The notes beneath the pieces are model-generated. The model was not told where the DNA came from. It ran no database searches and worked only from the letters and a program-made list of their open reading frames with translations. From positions 1 to 64,000 of the forward strand of contig PMOB01000010.1 of the NCBI GenBank assembly GCA_003161615.1: a DNA stretch of 64,000 bases, in the 5' to 3' direction. Positions 23,794 to 33,151 of this stretch are shown piece by piece. Position 1 is the first letter of the stretch. The number at the start of each line of letters is the position of its first letter. A program made the position numbers and the translations under genes. The DNA is from Actinomycetota bacterium. GTDB taxonomy: Bacteria > Actinomycetota > Thermoleophilia > Gaiellales > Gaiellaceae.

Positions 23794-24239
23794 GCGAGCT
23801 TTCGCACGTGGACGAGACCGGCGGCGTGCGCATGGTCGACGTCGGCGGCAAGGACGTCTCGCGCCGGCGAGCCGTCGCGCGCGCCGAGGTGCGGATGGCG
23901 GCCGCGACCGCGCGGATCCTGCGCGAACTGCCGAAGGGCGATGCGCTCGCGACCGCGCAGCTCGCCGGGATCATGGCCGCCAAGCGGACGAGCGAGCTCA
24001 TCCCGCTCTGCCATCCGCTGCCGCTCTCGCACGTCGAGGTGACGCTGACGGTCGGCGACGAGTCGGTCGAGATCGTCGCGTCCGCCGAGACGACCGCGCA
24101 GACCGGCGTGGAGATGGAGGCGCTCACGGCGGCGTCCGTCGCGGCGCTCACCGTCTACGACATGGCGAAAGCGGTCGACAAGGAGATGCGGATCGTCGAG
24201 GTCGCGCTCGTCGAGAAGACGAAGGAGAGCGTCAGCTGA
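23790..24239 (+). CDS. moaC: Cyclic pyranopterin monophosphate synthase MoaC
   Basis: GGVRMVDVGGKDVSRRRAVARAEVRM; IMAAKRTSELIPLCHPLPLSHVEVT; TGVEMEALTAASVAALTVYDMAKA. Confidence 0.97.
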   Translation: MSELSHVDETGGVRMVDVGGKDVSRRRAVARAEVRMAAATARILRELPKGDALATAQLAGIMAAKRTSELIPLCHPLPLSHVEVTLTVGDESVEIVASAETTAQTGVEMEALTAASVAALTVYDMAKAVDKEMRIVEVALVEKTKESVS

Positions 24240-24715
24240 AGGCGGCGGTGCTCACGGTCTCGGACGGCGTCGTGGCCGGGACGCGCGAGGACAAGAGCGG
24301 CGACGCGCTCGAGGAGCTTCTCCGCGGCGACGGCTACGAGGTCGGGCGGCGCGTCGTGGCCGACGAGCGCGAAGAGATCGCCGCGGCGATTCGCGAGCTC
24401 GCGGCCGGCGCTCGGGTCGTGCTCACGACCGGTGGCACCGGCTTGGCGCCGCGCGACGTGACGCCCGAGGCAACACGCGACGTGATCGAGCGCGAGGCGA
24501 CGGGAATCGCGCAGGCCTTGCGCGCCGACTCGATCGCGAAGACGCCGCACGGGCTGCTCTCCCGCGGCACGGCAGGTGTTCTCGGCTCGACGCTCGTCGT
24601 CAACCTTCCTGGCTCGACCGGCGGCTGCCGCGACGGCTTCGCAGTGCTTCAGCCCGCGCTCGCGCACGCGCTCGAGCTCCTCGCGGATACGCCGACCGAG
24701 CACGAGCAGACGTGA
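24236..24715 (+). CDS. MogA/MoaB family molybdenum cofactor biosynthesis protein (start uncertain)
   Basis: AAVLTVSDGVVAGTREDKSGDALEELL; VVLTTGGTGLAPRDVTPEATRDVIEREATGI. Confidence 0.93.
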   Translation: MKAAVLTVSDGVVAGTREDKSGDALEELLRGDGYEVGRRVVADEREEIAAAIRELAAGARVVLTTGGTGLAPRDVTPEATRDVIEREATGIAQALRADSIAKTPHGLLSRGTAGVLGSTLVVNLPGSTGGCRDGFAVLQPALAHALELLADTPTEHEQT

Positions 24716-25578
24716 CGGCGACCGGGCTCGCGCCGCTGCCCGCGCGCTTCGCGCGGCTCGTCAAGATCGAGCACACCGTCTTCGCGCTCCCGTTCGCCTA
24801 CGTCGGCGCCTTTCTCGCGGTGAACGGGACGCCGAGTGGTCACGACCTCCTGTGGATCACGCTCGCGATGGTCGGCGCCCGCTCGCTCGCGATGGCGCTC
24901 AACCGGCTAATCGACGCAGGCATCGACGCGCGCAATCCGCGCACCGCCGGGCGCGAGCTTCCGAGCGGACAGCTCTCGATTCCACAGGTCGCCCTCTTCT
25001 GTGCCGCGTCGCTCGCGCTCTTCCTCGTCGCCGTCTGGCAGCTGAACCCGCTCGTCCACTGGCTGTGGCCGATTCCCGTTGTCGGCTTCGTGGTCTACCC
25101 GTATCTGAAGCGCTTCACGTGGCTCTGTCACCTCTGGCTCGGCGCGGTGGACGGGCTCGCGCCCGTCGGTGCCTGGGTCGCGATCACCGGGAAGCTGCCG
25201 TGGCAGGCGTGGACGCTCGGCGCGGCGGTCGCGCTCTGGATCGCCGGCTTCGACTTCCTCTACGCGCTCTTCGACGAGGAGATCGACCGGCGGGAAGGTC
25301 TCCACTCGATCGTGACGCGGTTCGGCGTCGGCGGCGCCTTCCACGGCGCCCGCCTCTCGCACGCAGCGACTGTCGCCTGTCTCGTCGCGGTCGGGCTCGG
25401 GCTGCCGGTCAGCGCTCTCTACTGGCTCGGCGTCGCGGCGGTGGCGGCGCTGCTCGCGTACGAGCACTCCCTCGTGCGTCCCGGCGACCTGCGCCGTCTC
25501 GATACCGCGTTCTTCACGATGAACGGCGTCATCTCGGTCGCCTTCGCGGTCTTCGTCGCGCTCGACGCGGCGACGTGA
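24712..25578 (+). CDS. UbiA-family prenyltransferase (4-hydroxybenzoate/menaquinone type)
   Basis: LVKIEHTVFALPFAYVGAFLA; ARSLAMALNRLIDAGIDARNPRTAGRELPSG; FDFLYALFDEEIDRREGLHSI. Confidence 0.93.
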   Translation: MTATGLAPLPARFARLVKIEHTVFALPFAYVGAFLAVNGTPSGHDLLWITLAMVGARSLAMALNRLIDAGIDARNPRTAGRELPSGQLSIPQVALFCAASLALFLVAVWQLNPLVHWLWPIPVVGFVVYPYLKRFTWLCHLWLGAVDGLAPVGAWVAITGKLPWQAWTLGAAVALWIAGFDFLYALFDEEIDRREGLHSIVTRFGVGGAFHGARLSHAATVACLVAVGLGLPVSALYWLGVAAVAALLAYEHSLVRPGDLRRLDTAFFTMNGVISVAFAVFVALDAAT

Positions 25579-25632
25579 GACTCGCGGGGGCGCCGATGCG
25601 CATCAGCGCCCCCACGCTTCGAGACTGACGCG

Positions 25633-26226
25633 CTAGTAGCGCAGCTCGAACCTCAGCCGCAGAGGCTTGTGGCCGTTCCCCTTGCCGTGCACGGCGCGGA
25701 GGCACGAGCCGCCGGAGAAGATCGCGCCGGCACCGGTCGTCGCCGCCCCGACCGTCCCCGACGAGAAGCCGCTAGCGGTGTCGAAGCCGGAACCGAGCGA
25801 GGCGAGGAGCCAGCCGCCCGGGCCGTGCAGCTTCGCGTGGACGACGCCGGCCGCCTGGCCGTTCGAGATGGCAGTCCGGACGACGCCATAGGCGCCGCTC
25901 GAGTCCGTCCCGTCGATCCGGATCCGGCCGACGAGGCCGCCGACGCCGGTCGTCGTGTCGACGAGGCTCTTCGCGCGGATCGTGACCGGCCCGCTCAGCC
26001 GCGGATCGCTGCTCGTGGCCGTGCCGGTGTAGATCGCACGCGTGAAGGCATACGTGTCTCCGCCCGCTGTGCAGGTCGCCTGCACCTTCTCCGTGACGCT
26101 CGTCGCGTTGAACGTCGCGGTCGCGGACTGAACGCCGGCGTCCCGGTTGTGGGCTGCGGCGAGTCCCGCGACGGCAAGAGCCGTACAGGCCGCCGCCACT
26201 CCGATCCACAGTTTCTTGTTCATCAT
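25633..26226 (-). CDS. Secreted hypothetical protein
   Basis: Signal peptide MMNKKLWIGVAAACTALAVAGLAAAHN, beta-rich-looking body; no family recognised. Confidence 0.75.
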   Translation of the reverse strand: MMNKKLWIGVAAACTALAVAGLAAAHNRDAGVQSATATFNATSVTEKVQATCTAGGDTYAFTRAIYTGTATSSDPRLSGPVTIRAKSLVDTTTGVGGLVGRIRIDGTDSSGAYGVVRTAISNGQAAGVVHAKLHGPGGWLLASLGSGFDTASGFSSGTVGAATTGAGAIFSGGSCLRAVHGKGNGHKPLRLRFELRY

Positions 26227-26342
26227 CTTGCCCCCCTCGGTCGCGTTTCGGTAGCGGAGGTAGGAGACCGGAGCCGAGCACGCCTACGGGCAAAGGCGCC
26301 GTAAAACGCCGGTAAACCGCGTCCGCCCCCTATCCTGGCGTC

Positions 26343-26930
26343 GTGCTCACGGCGCATCGGCTCGGCAAGCGCTACGGGGAGAAGCGCGTCCTCCGTGGCG
26401 TCGACCTCGAGTTGCCGGACGGCGGGTTTCTCGTCGTCACCGGGCCGAACGGCTCGGGCAAGACGACGCTGCTACGGATCTGCGCCGGTCTCGCCGCGCC
26501 GACCTCGGGGACGGTCGAGCGGCGCGCCACCCGCGCCGAGCTCGGCTACCTCGGCCACGAGCCGCTCGTGTACCGCGAGTTGACCGCACTCGAGAACCTC
26601 GACCTCTACGGACGGCTCTATCGCGTGCCCGAGCGGCGCGAGCGGATCGGGATGCTGCTCGAGCGCTTCGGGCTCTGGGAGGCCCGCCACGACCGCGTCG
26701 CGGCATACTCGCGCGGCATGACTCAGCGGCTCGCGCTCTGTCGCGTCCTTCTCCACGATCCCGCGCTGCTCGTGCTCGACGAGCCGTACACCGCGCTCGA
26801 CGAAGCGGGAGCAGAGCTGCTCGACGACCAGCTCACGGAGCTGCGCGGAGAGCGGACGTTCCTCGTTTCCACCCACGATCCGGCGCGCGTCGCGCCGCTC
26901 GCGAGCGGACGGCTCGCGCTCGGGACATGA
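26343..26930 (+). CDS. ccmA: Heme ABC exporter ATP-binding protein CcmA
   Basis: LVVTGPNGSGKTTLLRICAGLAAPTSG; YSRGMTQRLALCRVLLHDPALLVLDEPYTALD; followed by ccmB, ccmC. Confidence 0.92.
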   Translation: MLTAHRLGKRYGEKRVLRGVDLELPDGGFLVVTGPNGSGKTTLLRICAGLAAPTSGTVERRATRAELGYLGHEPLVYRELTALENLDLYGRLYRVPERRERIGMLLERFGLWEARHDRVAAYSRGMTQRLALCRVLLHDPALLVLDEPYTALDEAGAELLDDQLTELRGERTFLVSTHDPARVAPLASGRLALGT

Positions 26931-27565
26931 CCTACGTCCGTGACGTCGGCGCGCTTGCGCGCAAGGATCTGCTCCTCGAGCTGCGGGCGAAGGACACGCT
27001 GCCGGCGATGCTCCTCTTCGTCGCGGCGGTCTTCGTCGTCTTCCACTTCGCCCTGCCGGGCAACCCGTCGCGGCTCGAGACGACCGGGCTCCTCTGGGTG
27101 GCGATCCTCTTCACCGCGCTGCTCGGCCTTGGCCGCGCCTTCGTGCCGGAGCGGGAGCAGCGGACGATGGACGGCCTCGTTCTCGCGCCGTGCGACCGGA
27201 GCGCGATCTGGCTCGCGAAGTCGCTTGCGACGCTCGCCTTCCTGGGCGCCGCCGAGGTCGTGGCGCTGCCGCTGTACGCGCTCTTCTTCCACCGGATCGG
27301 CGGCTCGACCGTGCTCGCGGTCGTGCTCGCCGACATCGGGATCTGCGCGGTCGGGACGTTCCTCGGCGCGATGGCCGTCGTAACCCGCGCGCGCGACCTG
27401 CTTCTGCCTCTCCTCTTCCTGCCGCTCGCGATGCCGATCGTCGTCGGGGCCGTCGGCGCGAGCATCGGTCACTCGCCCGGCAGGTACCTCGGCTTCCTCG
27501 CCCTCTACGACCTCCTGTTCGGCGTCGTCTGCTGGGGCTCGTTCGAGTACGTCGTCGCGGAATGA
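26927..27565 (+). CDS. ccmB: Heme exporter protein CcmB
   Basis: ARKDLLLELRAKDTLPAMLLFVAAVFVVFHFAL; DGLVLAPCDRSAIWLAKSL. Confidence 0.92.
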   Translation: MTYVRDVGALARKDLLLELRAKDTLPAMLLFVAAVFVVFHFALPGNPSRLETTGLLWVAILFTALLGLGRAFVPEREQRTMDGLVLAPCDRSAIWLAKSLATLAFLGAAEVVALPLYALFFHRIGGSTVLAVVLADIGICAVGTFLGAMAVVTRARDLLLPLLFLPLAMPIVVGAVGASIGHSPGRYLGFLALYDLLFGVVCWGSFEYVVAE

Positions 27566-28278
27566 GGACGGCTGCTGCGACAATCCGGGCAGTGTGTCGT
27601 CCTTCCCGCATTCCCTTGCCCGCGCTCGCGGTGGCGTCGCTCGTACTGATCACGACAGCGCTCCTCTTCGTCTTCTACGTGGCGCCGGACGACGCGAACC
27701 AGGGCTTCTCGCAGCGGATCTTCTACTTCCATGTCTCGATCGCGTTCACGGCGTACGTGTGCTTCGCCGCCGGCGCGTGGAAGGCATTCCGGCACCTCTG
27801 GAAGCGCGATCCGCGCGCCGACCTCGAGAGCTACGTCTGGGTCCACCAGGGCCTGATCTTCGGCGCGATGGTGTTGGTAACCGGCTCGATCTGGGCCAGG
27901 ATCTCGTGGGGACGTTGGTGGGTCTGGAGCGAGGACGAGCTCGTGCTCTTTCTGATCCTCTACCTCTTCTACTGCGCCTACTTCATGCTCCGCTTCTCGG
28001 TCGACCCCGGTCCGCAGCGCGCGAACCTCAGCGCTGTCTACGCGCTGTTCGGCGTCGTGCTCATCCCGGTCAGCTTCGCCGCGATCCGGCTCGCGAAGGA
28101 GGTCCTTCATCCCAGGGTCTTCACGCTCCACGGCCCGAACTTCGGCGGCTGGATCCTCGTCACGTATTGCATCGCGCAGGCCGCGCTGCTCGTGCTCGCG
28201 TACACGCTGTATCGCGTCGAGCTCGCGGGCAAGCGGCTCGATCTACGCCTCCGTGAGCTGAAGGAGGTGCTCGCGTGA
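27562..28278 (+). CDS. ccmC: Cytochrome c biogenesis/heme exporter protein CcmC
   Basis: QRIFYFHVSIAF; VTGSIWARISWGRWWVWSEDELVLFLILYLFYCAYFMLR. Confidence 0.93.
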   Translation: MRTAAATIRAVCRPSRIPLPALAVASLVLITTALLFVFYVAPDDANQGFSQRIFYFHVSIAFTAYVCFAAGAWKAFRHLWKRDPRADLESYVWVHQGLIFGAMVLVTGSIWARISWGRWWVWSEDELVLFLILYLFYCAYFMLRFSVDPGPQRANLSAVYALFGVVLIPVSFAAIRLAKEVLHPRVFTLHGPNFGGWILVTYCIAQAALLVLAYTLYRVELAGKRLDLRLRELKEVLA

Positions 28279-28451
28279 CCAACGCGGAGAAATACGTCAC
28301 GGCCGCGTACTGCGTCGTCTTCGCCGTCGTCCTCGCCTACGTCCTGATCATCGCGCTCAAGCTGCAGCGGCTCGAGCGTGAGGTGGACGAGCTCGCCGGC
28401 CGCACGCCGGCCGCCGAGGACGAGGAGCGGGAGGCAGCTCCCGTTGGCTGA
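28275..28451 (+). CDS. CcmD-like small membrane protein (58 aa)
   Basis: GTG start overlapping ccmC stop: VTNAEKYVTAAYCVVFAVVLAYVLIIALKLQRLEREVDELAGRTPAAEDEEREAAPVG; one TM; below ORF-track length cutoff. Confidence 0.75.
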   Translation: MTNAEKYVTAAYCVVFAVVLAYVLIIALKLQRLEREVDELAGRTPAAEDEEREAAPVG

Positions 28452-29232
28452 GCTCCTCTTCTGGCCGGCGCTTCTCCTCTACGGGGAGGCGGCCGTCGGG
28501 TACCTCGGCGACGCGCGGCGGCCGGGGAGCGCGGGGCGGTTTGCGACGTGGGGAGTGCGGCTCGGCTGGCTCGCCCAGACCGCGCTTCTCGCCGTGCAGG
28601 CCGCGCGCGACGACGGCTTCCCGTGGGGGACGTGGGCGTCGTCGCTCGAGCTCTTCGTCTGGCTCGTCGTCTCCGCGTATCTGATCTGGGGTTGCCGGCG
28701 GCCGTATCGGTTGCTCGGCCTTGCCGTGATGCCGCTGGCGGTCGCGCTGCTCGTCGCGGCGCGTGCCGGCGGCGGAACGGGAATCGGGAGCGCGAACCAC
28801 TACTCGAACCTCTTCCTCGTCCTGCACGTCGGTTTCGTCCTCGCCGCGTTCGCGGGCTTGACGCTCGCGGCGGCGCTCTCCGGCCTCTACGTCTGGCAGG
28901 AGCGCAGGTTGAAGACGCGGCCGGCGACGATCCTGCGGCGTCCCGTGCCGGCGCTCGCGACGCTCGACGGGCTCGCGCTGCGTACGGTCGCGTGGTCGGT
29001 GCCGCTCCTGACGCTTGGGATCGCCGTCGGGCTCGGGCGCCTCGTGGCGCGCGGCGACCGCTTCGATGCGCTCATTGCGGCAACCGTCGCGACCTGGGTC
29101 GTCTGGTGTGCCTACCTCGGCCTGCGGCTCGTCGCCGGCTGGGCGGGACGGCGCGCCGCCTACCTCGCGCTCGTCGGCTTCGTGTTTGTCGTCGTCGTGC
29201 GACTTGCCTTGCCGGGGAGCCATTTCGCGTGA
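28444..29232 (+). CDS. HemX/CcsA-like cytochrome c assembly protein
   Basis: TTG start; multi-TM; SSLELFVWLVVSAYLIWG...LHVGFVLAAFAGLTLAAALSGLYVWQERRLK; directly upstream of hemA. Confidence 0.83.
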   Translation: MAELLFWPALLLYGEAAVGYLGDARRPGSAGRFATWGVRLGWLAQTALLAVQAARDDGFPWGTWASSLELFVWLVVSAYLIWGCRRPYRLLGLAVMPLAVALLVAARAGGGTGIGSANHYSNLFLVLHVGFVLAAFAGLTLAAALSGLYVWQERRLKTRPATILRRPVPALATLDGLALRTVAWSVPLLTLGIAVGLGRLVARGDRFDALIAATVATWVVWCAYLGLRLVAGWAGRRAAYLALVGFVFVVVVRLALPGSHFA

Positions 29233-30431
29233 TTCGCCTCGTCCTCGTCGGCACGTCGCACCACCACGCACCGGTCGAGCTGCGCGAACGGGTCGCGCTC
29301 GAACGCGAGGAGGCGCAGGCGCTCGCCGCGCGTCTCGCCGAGGGAGGCCGGGAGGCTGTCTGCCTCTCGACGTGCAACCGCACCGAGCTCTATCTCGCTG
29401 CCGAGGACGGCGAGGCGGCGGAGCGCGACGCGGTCGCGGCGCTGGCCGAGCTCGAACCGGACGTCGAGCCGGCGCTCTACCGGCTGCAGGACCAGGCTGC
29501 GGCTCTCCACCTCTTCCGAGTCGCCGGCGGGCTCGACTCCCTCGTCCCCGGCGAGGGCGAGATTCTCGGGCAGGTGCGGGCCGCGCACCAGTTCGGCGCG
29601 ACGGGGTCGTTTCTCGACCGCGTCTTCCGGCAGGCGCTGCACGCAGGCCGAAAAGTGCGGACGCAGACCGCGATCGGCGAGAGCCCGGCGTCGGTCTCGT
29701 CCGCCGCCGCGGCCCTCGCGGAGCAGGTCTTCGGGAGCCTCGCCGGGCACTCGATTCTTCTCCTCGGCGCGGGCACGGTGAGCGAGCAGGCGGCGCGGAA
29801 CCTCCGCAGTCGCGGCGCCGAGATCGCCCTTGTCGCGAATAGCAAGACCGGCCGAGAGGAGATCGAGGAGCAGCTCGGTCTCGCCGACGTCGTGATCGCC
29901 TCGACGAACGCGCCGGGGGTAGTCCTCGACGCCGACGCCGTCGGTCGCGCGCTGCAGCGTCGGCGCGGCCGCCAGCTGCTGCTCGTCGATCTGGCCGTTC
30001 CGCGCGACCTCGATCCGGCGATTCGCGACCTCGACGGCTGCTACCTCTATGACATCGACGACCTCGAGGAGATCGTGGCCGAGACACTGTCGGGCCGCCG
30101 CCGCGAGGCGGAGCGGGCGGAGTCGCTCGTCGCCGCCGAGGCGGAGAAGTTCCACGAGTGGCACGCGTCGCTCGACGTGGTCCCGGCGATCGCGTCGCTG
30201 CGCGCGAGGGCGGAGGAGATCCGCACGGCGGAGCTGCGCAAGGCCGAGTCGCTGCTCGAGCGGCTCGACGACAGCCAGCGGCGCGCTGTCGAGTCGGTCA
30301 CCGCGCAGATCGTCAACAAGCTCCTCCATCTCCCGACCGTCCGCATGAAGCAGGCGGCCGCGGCAGCCGATGGGGTCCTCTATGCTGAGGCTGTGCGGCA
30401 CCTCTTCGGTCTCGGCGAGGACGAGCGCTGA
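29229..30431 (+). CDS. hemA: Glutamyl-tRNA reductase
   Basis: VLVGTSHHHAPVELRERVAL; CLSTCNRTELY; VPGEGEILGQVRAAHQ; SVSSAAAALAEQVFG; GTG start 29229. Confidence 0.94.
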   Translation: MIRLVLVGTSHHHAPVELRERVALEREEAQALAARLAEGGREAVCLSTCNRTELYLAAEDGEAAERDAVAALAELEPDVEPALYRLQDQAAALHLFRVAGGLDSLVPGEGEILGQVRAAHQFGATGSFLDRVFRQALHAGRKVRTQTAIGESPASVSSAAAALAEQVFGSLAGHSILLLGAGTVSEQAARNLRSRGAEIALVANSKTGREEIEEQLGLADVVIASTNAPGVVLDADAVGRALQRRRGRQLLLVDLAVPRDLDPAIRDLDGCYLYDIDDLEEIVAETLSGRRREAERAESLVAAEAEKFHEWHASLDVVPAIASLRARAEEIRTAELRKAESLLERLDDSQRRAVESVTAQIVNKLLHLPTVRMKQAAAAADGVLYAEAVRHLFGLGEDER

Positions 30432-30542
30432 AGGTCAGGCCCGTCAGTGGGCGTCCTCTGCCGCTCCAGGCGCCGACGGCTTTCATCCGGGTGCGGCCGC
30501 GGATCGCGGGTTGCGCCCCTCCCGTGCGGAGGACGATCGCCT

Positions 30543-31379
30543 GTGCTCGTCCGCGTCGGCAGCCGCGGCAGTAGGCTCGCCCTTACCCAGGCCGAGCGCG
30601 CCCTCGCGGCGTTGCGCGCGCCGGGGATCGAGCTTGCGGTCCTGCCCATCACCACGGCCGGCGACCGCGACCGCTCGCTGCCGTTCGGAGAGATCGGCTC
30701 GCGCGGCGTCTTCGTCAAGGAGCTCGAGGAGGCACTGCTCGAGCGACGGATTGACGTTGCGGTGCATTCCGCGAAGGATCTGACGGCGACCGATCCGGAG
30801 GGTCTGTCGATTGGCGCCTTCCTCCGGCGGGAGGACCCGCGCGACGCGCTCTGCGGCGCCGACGGGATCCGGCCGGGGATGCGGATCGGCACCGCGTCAG
30901 TGCGGCGGAAGGCCGAGCTGCTCGCGCTCGAGCCGTCGCTGGAGATCGAGCCGCTGCGCGGCAACGTCGACACGCGACTGCGGAAGCGCGGCGAGCGCGG
31001 CCTCGACGCGATCGTGCTCGCGGCGTGCGGGCTCGACCGGCTCGGGCTCGGTGCGGAGATCGGCTATCGCTTCAGCGTGGACGAGCTGTTGCCGGAGGCA
31101 GGCCAGGGTGCGCTGGCGCTGCAGGTTCGCACGGGGGAGGAGCACCTCGTGGCGGCCGCCGACGACGCCGAGACGCGGGAGCGTGTGGAGGCGGAGCGGA
31201 TCGTGATCGCAGTGGTGGGCGGTGGATGCCTCGCGCCCGTTGCGGCCCACCACGACGGGGAGACGTTGATGGGCATGGTCGCGGCGGAAGACGGGTCATG
31301 GCTCGAGCGGCGCTCCGGGCCGGACGCGCGAGCGCTCGGCGAGGAGCTCGCGGCGATCGCATCCAGTCGCGGCGGGTGA
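30543..31379 (+). CDS. hemC: Porphobilinogen deaminase
   Basis: VRVGSRGSRLALTQAE; VHSAKDLTATDPEGLSIGAFLRREDPRDAL; GTASVRRKAELL; catalytic Cys motif GGGCLAPVAAH. Confidence 0.96.
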   Translation: MLVRVGSRGSRLALTQAERALAALRAPGIELAVLPITTAGDRDRSLPFGEIGSRGVFVKELEEALLERRIDVAVHSAKDLTATDPEGLSIGAFLRREDPRDALCGADGIRPGMRIGTASVRRKAELLALEPSLEIEPLRGNVDTRLRKRGERGLDAIVLAACGLDRLGLGAEIGYRFSVDELLPEAGQGALALQVRTGEEHLVAAADDAETRERVEAERIVIAVVGGGCLAPVAAHHDGETLMGMVAAEDGSWLERRSGPDARALGEELAAIASSRGG

Positions 31380-31472
31380 GCGGGAAATTGACGCTTTCGC
31401 CGCGAAGTCCGCACGGCCGCGCGACACACTCCGGCCTACTCTCTGATTCCCCGTGGTGGGTGGGGGTTTGGG

Positions 31473-32144
31473 ATGGTGGGTGAGAGCCTCCGTCCTCGCG
31501 TCGCCGTCACCCGAGCCGCCGGCCAGGCCGACGAGCTTGCGCAGCGGCTCGAGACGGTCGGCTGCGTGCCCGTTCTTTGGCCGTTGATCGCGATCGAGCC
31601 GCTCGGCGACGAGCCGGTCGACCCGAGCGGCTACGACTGGGTCGTCGTCACGAGCCCGAACGGCGCCGCCGAGCTCGCGCGTCGGCTCACTTCCCCACCG
31701 CAGCGCGTTGCAGCGATCGGCCCGGGAACCGCCGCCGCGCTTCGCGGGCACGGCATCGAGCCCGACCTCGTTCCGTCCGACTCCACACAGGAGGGCCTGC
31801 TTGCCGAGCTGCCGCGCCCGGCCGGTCGCGTCCTCCTCGCCGCAGCGGAGGGAGCCCGGCAGCTTCTCGCCGAGGAGCTCGTCGCTGACTTCCTGCCGCT
31901 GTACCGCACCGTCGAGCTCGCGCCCGTCGAGACGCCCGAGCTCGACCTCGTCCTGCTCGCCTCGCCCTCTGCGGCGCGCGCGCTCGCTCGCACCAAGGCC
32001 CGCGCCGTTCCCGTCGTCGCCATCGGCCCTCAGACCGCCGGCGCCGCACGCGACCTCGGCCTCACGATCGCCGCCGAGGCCGACAGTCACGACCTCGACG
32101 GCCTAGTCGCGTCCCTCCGGCGCGCACTCGCCGCGAAGGGCTAG
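31473..32144 (+). CDS. hemD: Uroporphyrinogen-III synthase
   Basis: RVAVTRAAGQADELAQRLETVGCVPVLWPLIAIEP; DWVVVTSPNGA; follows hemC. Confidence 0.88.
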   Translation: MVGESLRPRVAVTRAAGQADELAQRLETVGCVPVLWPLIAIEPLGDEPVDPSGYDWVVVTSPNGAAELARRLTSPPQRVAAIGPGTAAALRGHGIEPDLVPSDSTQEGLLAELPRPAGRVLLAAAEGARQLLAEELVADFLPLYRTVELAPVETPELDLVLLASPSAARALARTKARAVPVVAIGPQTAGAARDLGLTIAAEADSHDLDGLVASLRRALAAKG

Positions 32145-32156
32145 CCTCGGCCGTCT

Positions 32157-32969
32157 ATGGCGCCGCTGATCACCTTCCTCAGCGACTTCGGTCTCGCCGA
32201 CCACTTCGTCGGCACGTGCCGCGGCGTCATCGCGACGATCGCCCCGGACGCCCGTGTCATCGACATCACACACGGGATCCGGCCAGGCCGGATCCTGCAA
32301 GGGGCACTCACGCTCGCGAACACGCTGCCCTACATGCCAGCAGGAGTTCACCTCGCCGTCGTCGACCCCGGCGTAGGCGGCGAGCGCCGCGCTCTCGCGA
32401 TCCGGGACGAGGATGGACGCCTCCACGTCGGCCCCGACAACGGCCTTCTCCTGCCCGCGGTCGACCGCTTCGGCGGGGTCGCGGCAGCGTACGAGCTCGC
32501 GAACCCGGACTACTCGCTCCAGCCCGTCTCCCGGACGTTCCACGGCCGTGACCTCTTCGCGCCCGCGACGGCCCACCTCGCGCGGGGCGTCGAGCCTGCG
32601 GAGCTCGGCCCGCCGGTCGACCCCGACGCGCTCGTGCGCCTCGAGATCCCGCAGCCGCAAGTCGGTGCCAACCGGGTGCGCGCCACCGCCCTCGGCATCG
32701 ACCGCTTCGGCAACGTCGCGCTCAACCTGAGGCGCGACCAGCTTGGCGCAACCGACCTCGGCGCCGGCACACGGATCGAGATCACCTGTCGCGGCGAGCA
32801 CTTCTACGCCGTGTCCGCGAGGACGTTCGCCGACGCACCGCGCGGCCAGTTGATCCTCTACGAGGACAGTTACGGCAGCCTCGCTCTCGCCGTCTCGAAC
32901 GGCGACGCCGCGCAACTCCTGCGCGCGCAGGAAGGGACGGAGATCCTGCTCGGGCTCGACGCCCCGTGA
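32157..32969 (+). CDS. SAM hydrolase/SAM-dependent halogenase family (DUF62)
   Basis: ITFLSDFGLADHFVGTCRGVI; VHLAVVDPGVGGERRALAI; GPDNGLL; FHGRDLFAPATAHLARG. Confidence 0.93.
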   Translation: MAPLITFLSDFGLADHFVGTCRGVIATIAPDARVIDITHGIRPGRILQGALTLANTLPYMPAGVHLAVVDPGVGGERRALAIRDEDGRLHVGPDNGLLLPAVDRFGGVAAAYELANPDYSLQPVSRTFHGRDLFAPATAHLARGVEPAELGPPVDPDALVRLEIPQPQVGANRVRATALGIDRFGNVALNLRRDQLGATDLGAGTRIEITCRGEHFYAVSARTFADAPRGQLILYEDSYGSLALAVSNGDAAQLLRAQEGTEILLGLDAP

Positions 32970-33098
32970 TCCCGGCCGCCGGGGCTTCGCGGAATTTGCG
33001 GAATTCTCGGCGCCGGCGGCAACCGCGCTGCGCGCAACGAGGCAGTAGGCTCCGGCCAACGGTCGTCCGCGACACGGTCACACCGGTCCGAACGGCCT

Positions 33099-33134
33099 GA
33101 GGCCCCCGAAGGCGTCACCGCCGTCGGGGGCCTC
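33099..33134. terminator. Inverted repeat between convergent DUF62 and NCS2 permease genes
   Basis: GAGGCCCCCGA ... TCGGGGGCCTC, 11-bp perfect arms. Confidence 0.7.
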
Positions 33135-33151
33135 GTCGTTACTGCGCGGTG

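Noticed and set aside
26864-26871. GTTTCCAC half-site in ccmA as a third parS
   Set aside because: Followed by CCACG, not palindromic; encodes the conserved VSTHD region of the ATPase
28357-30087. 576-aa minus ORF across hemX/hemA
   Set aside because: Low-complexity Arg/Pro/Gly-rich shadow frame
30432-30542. Possible cobalamin/heme-related riboswitch between hemA and hemC
   Set aside because: No recognisable B12-box or other conserved aptamer core
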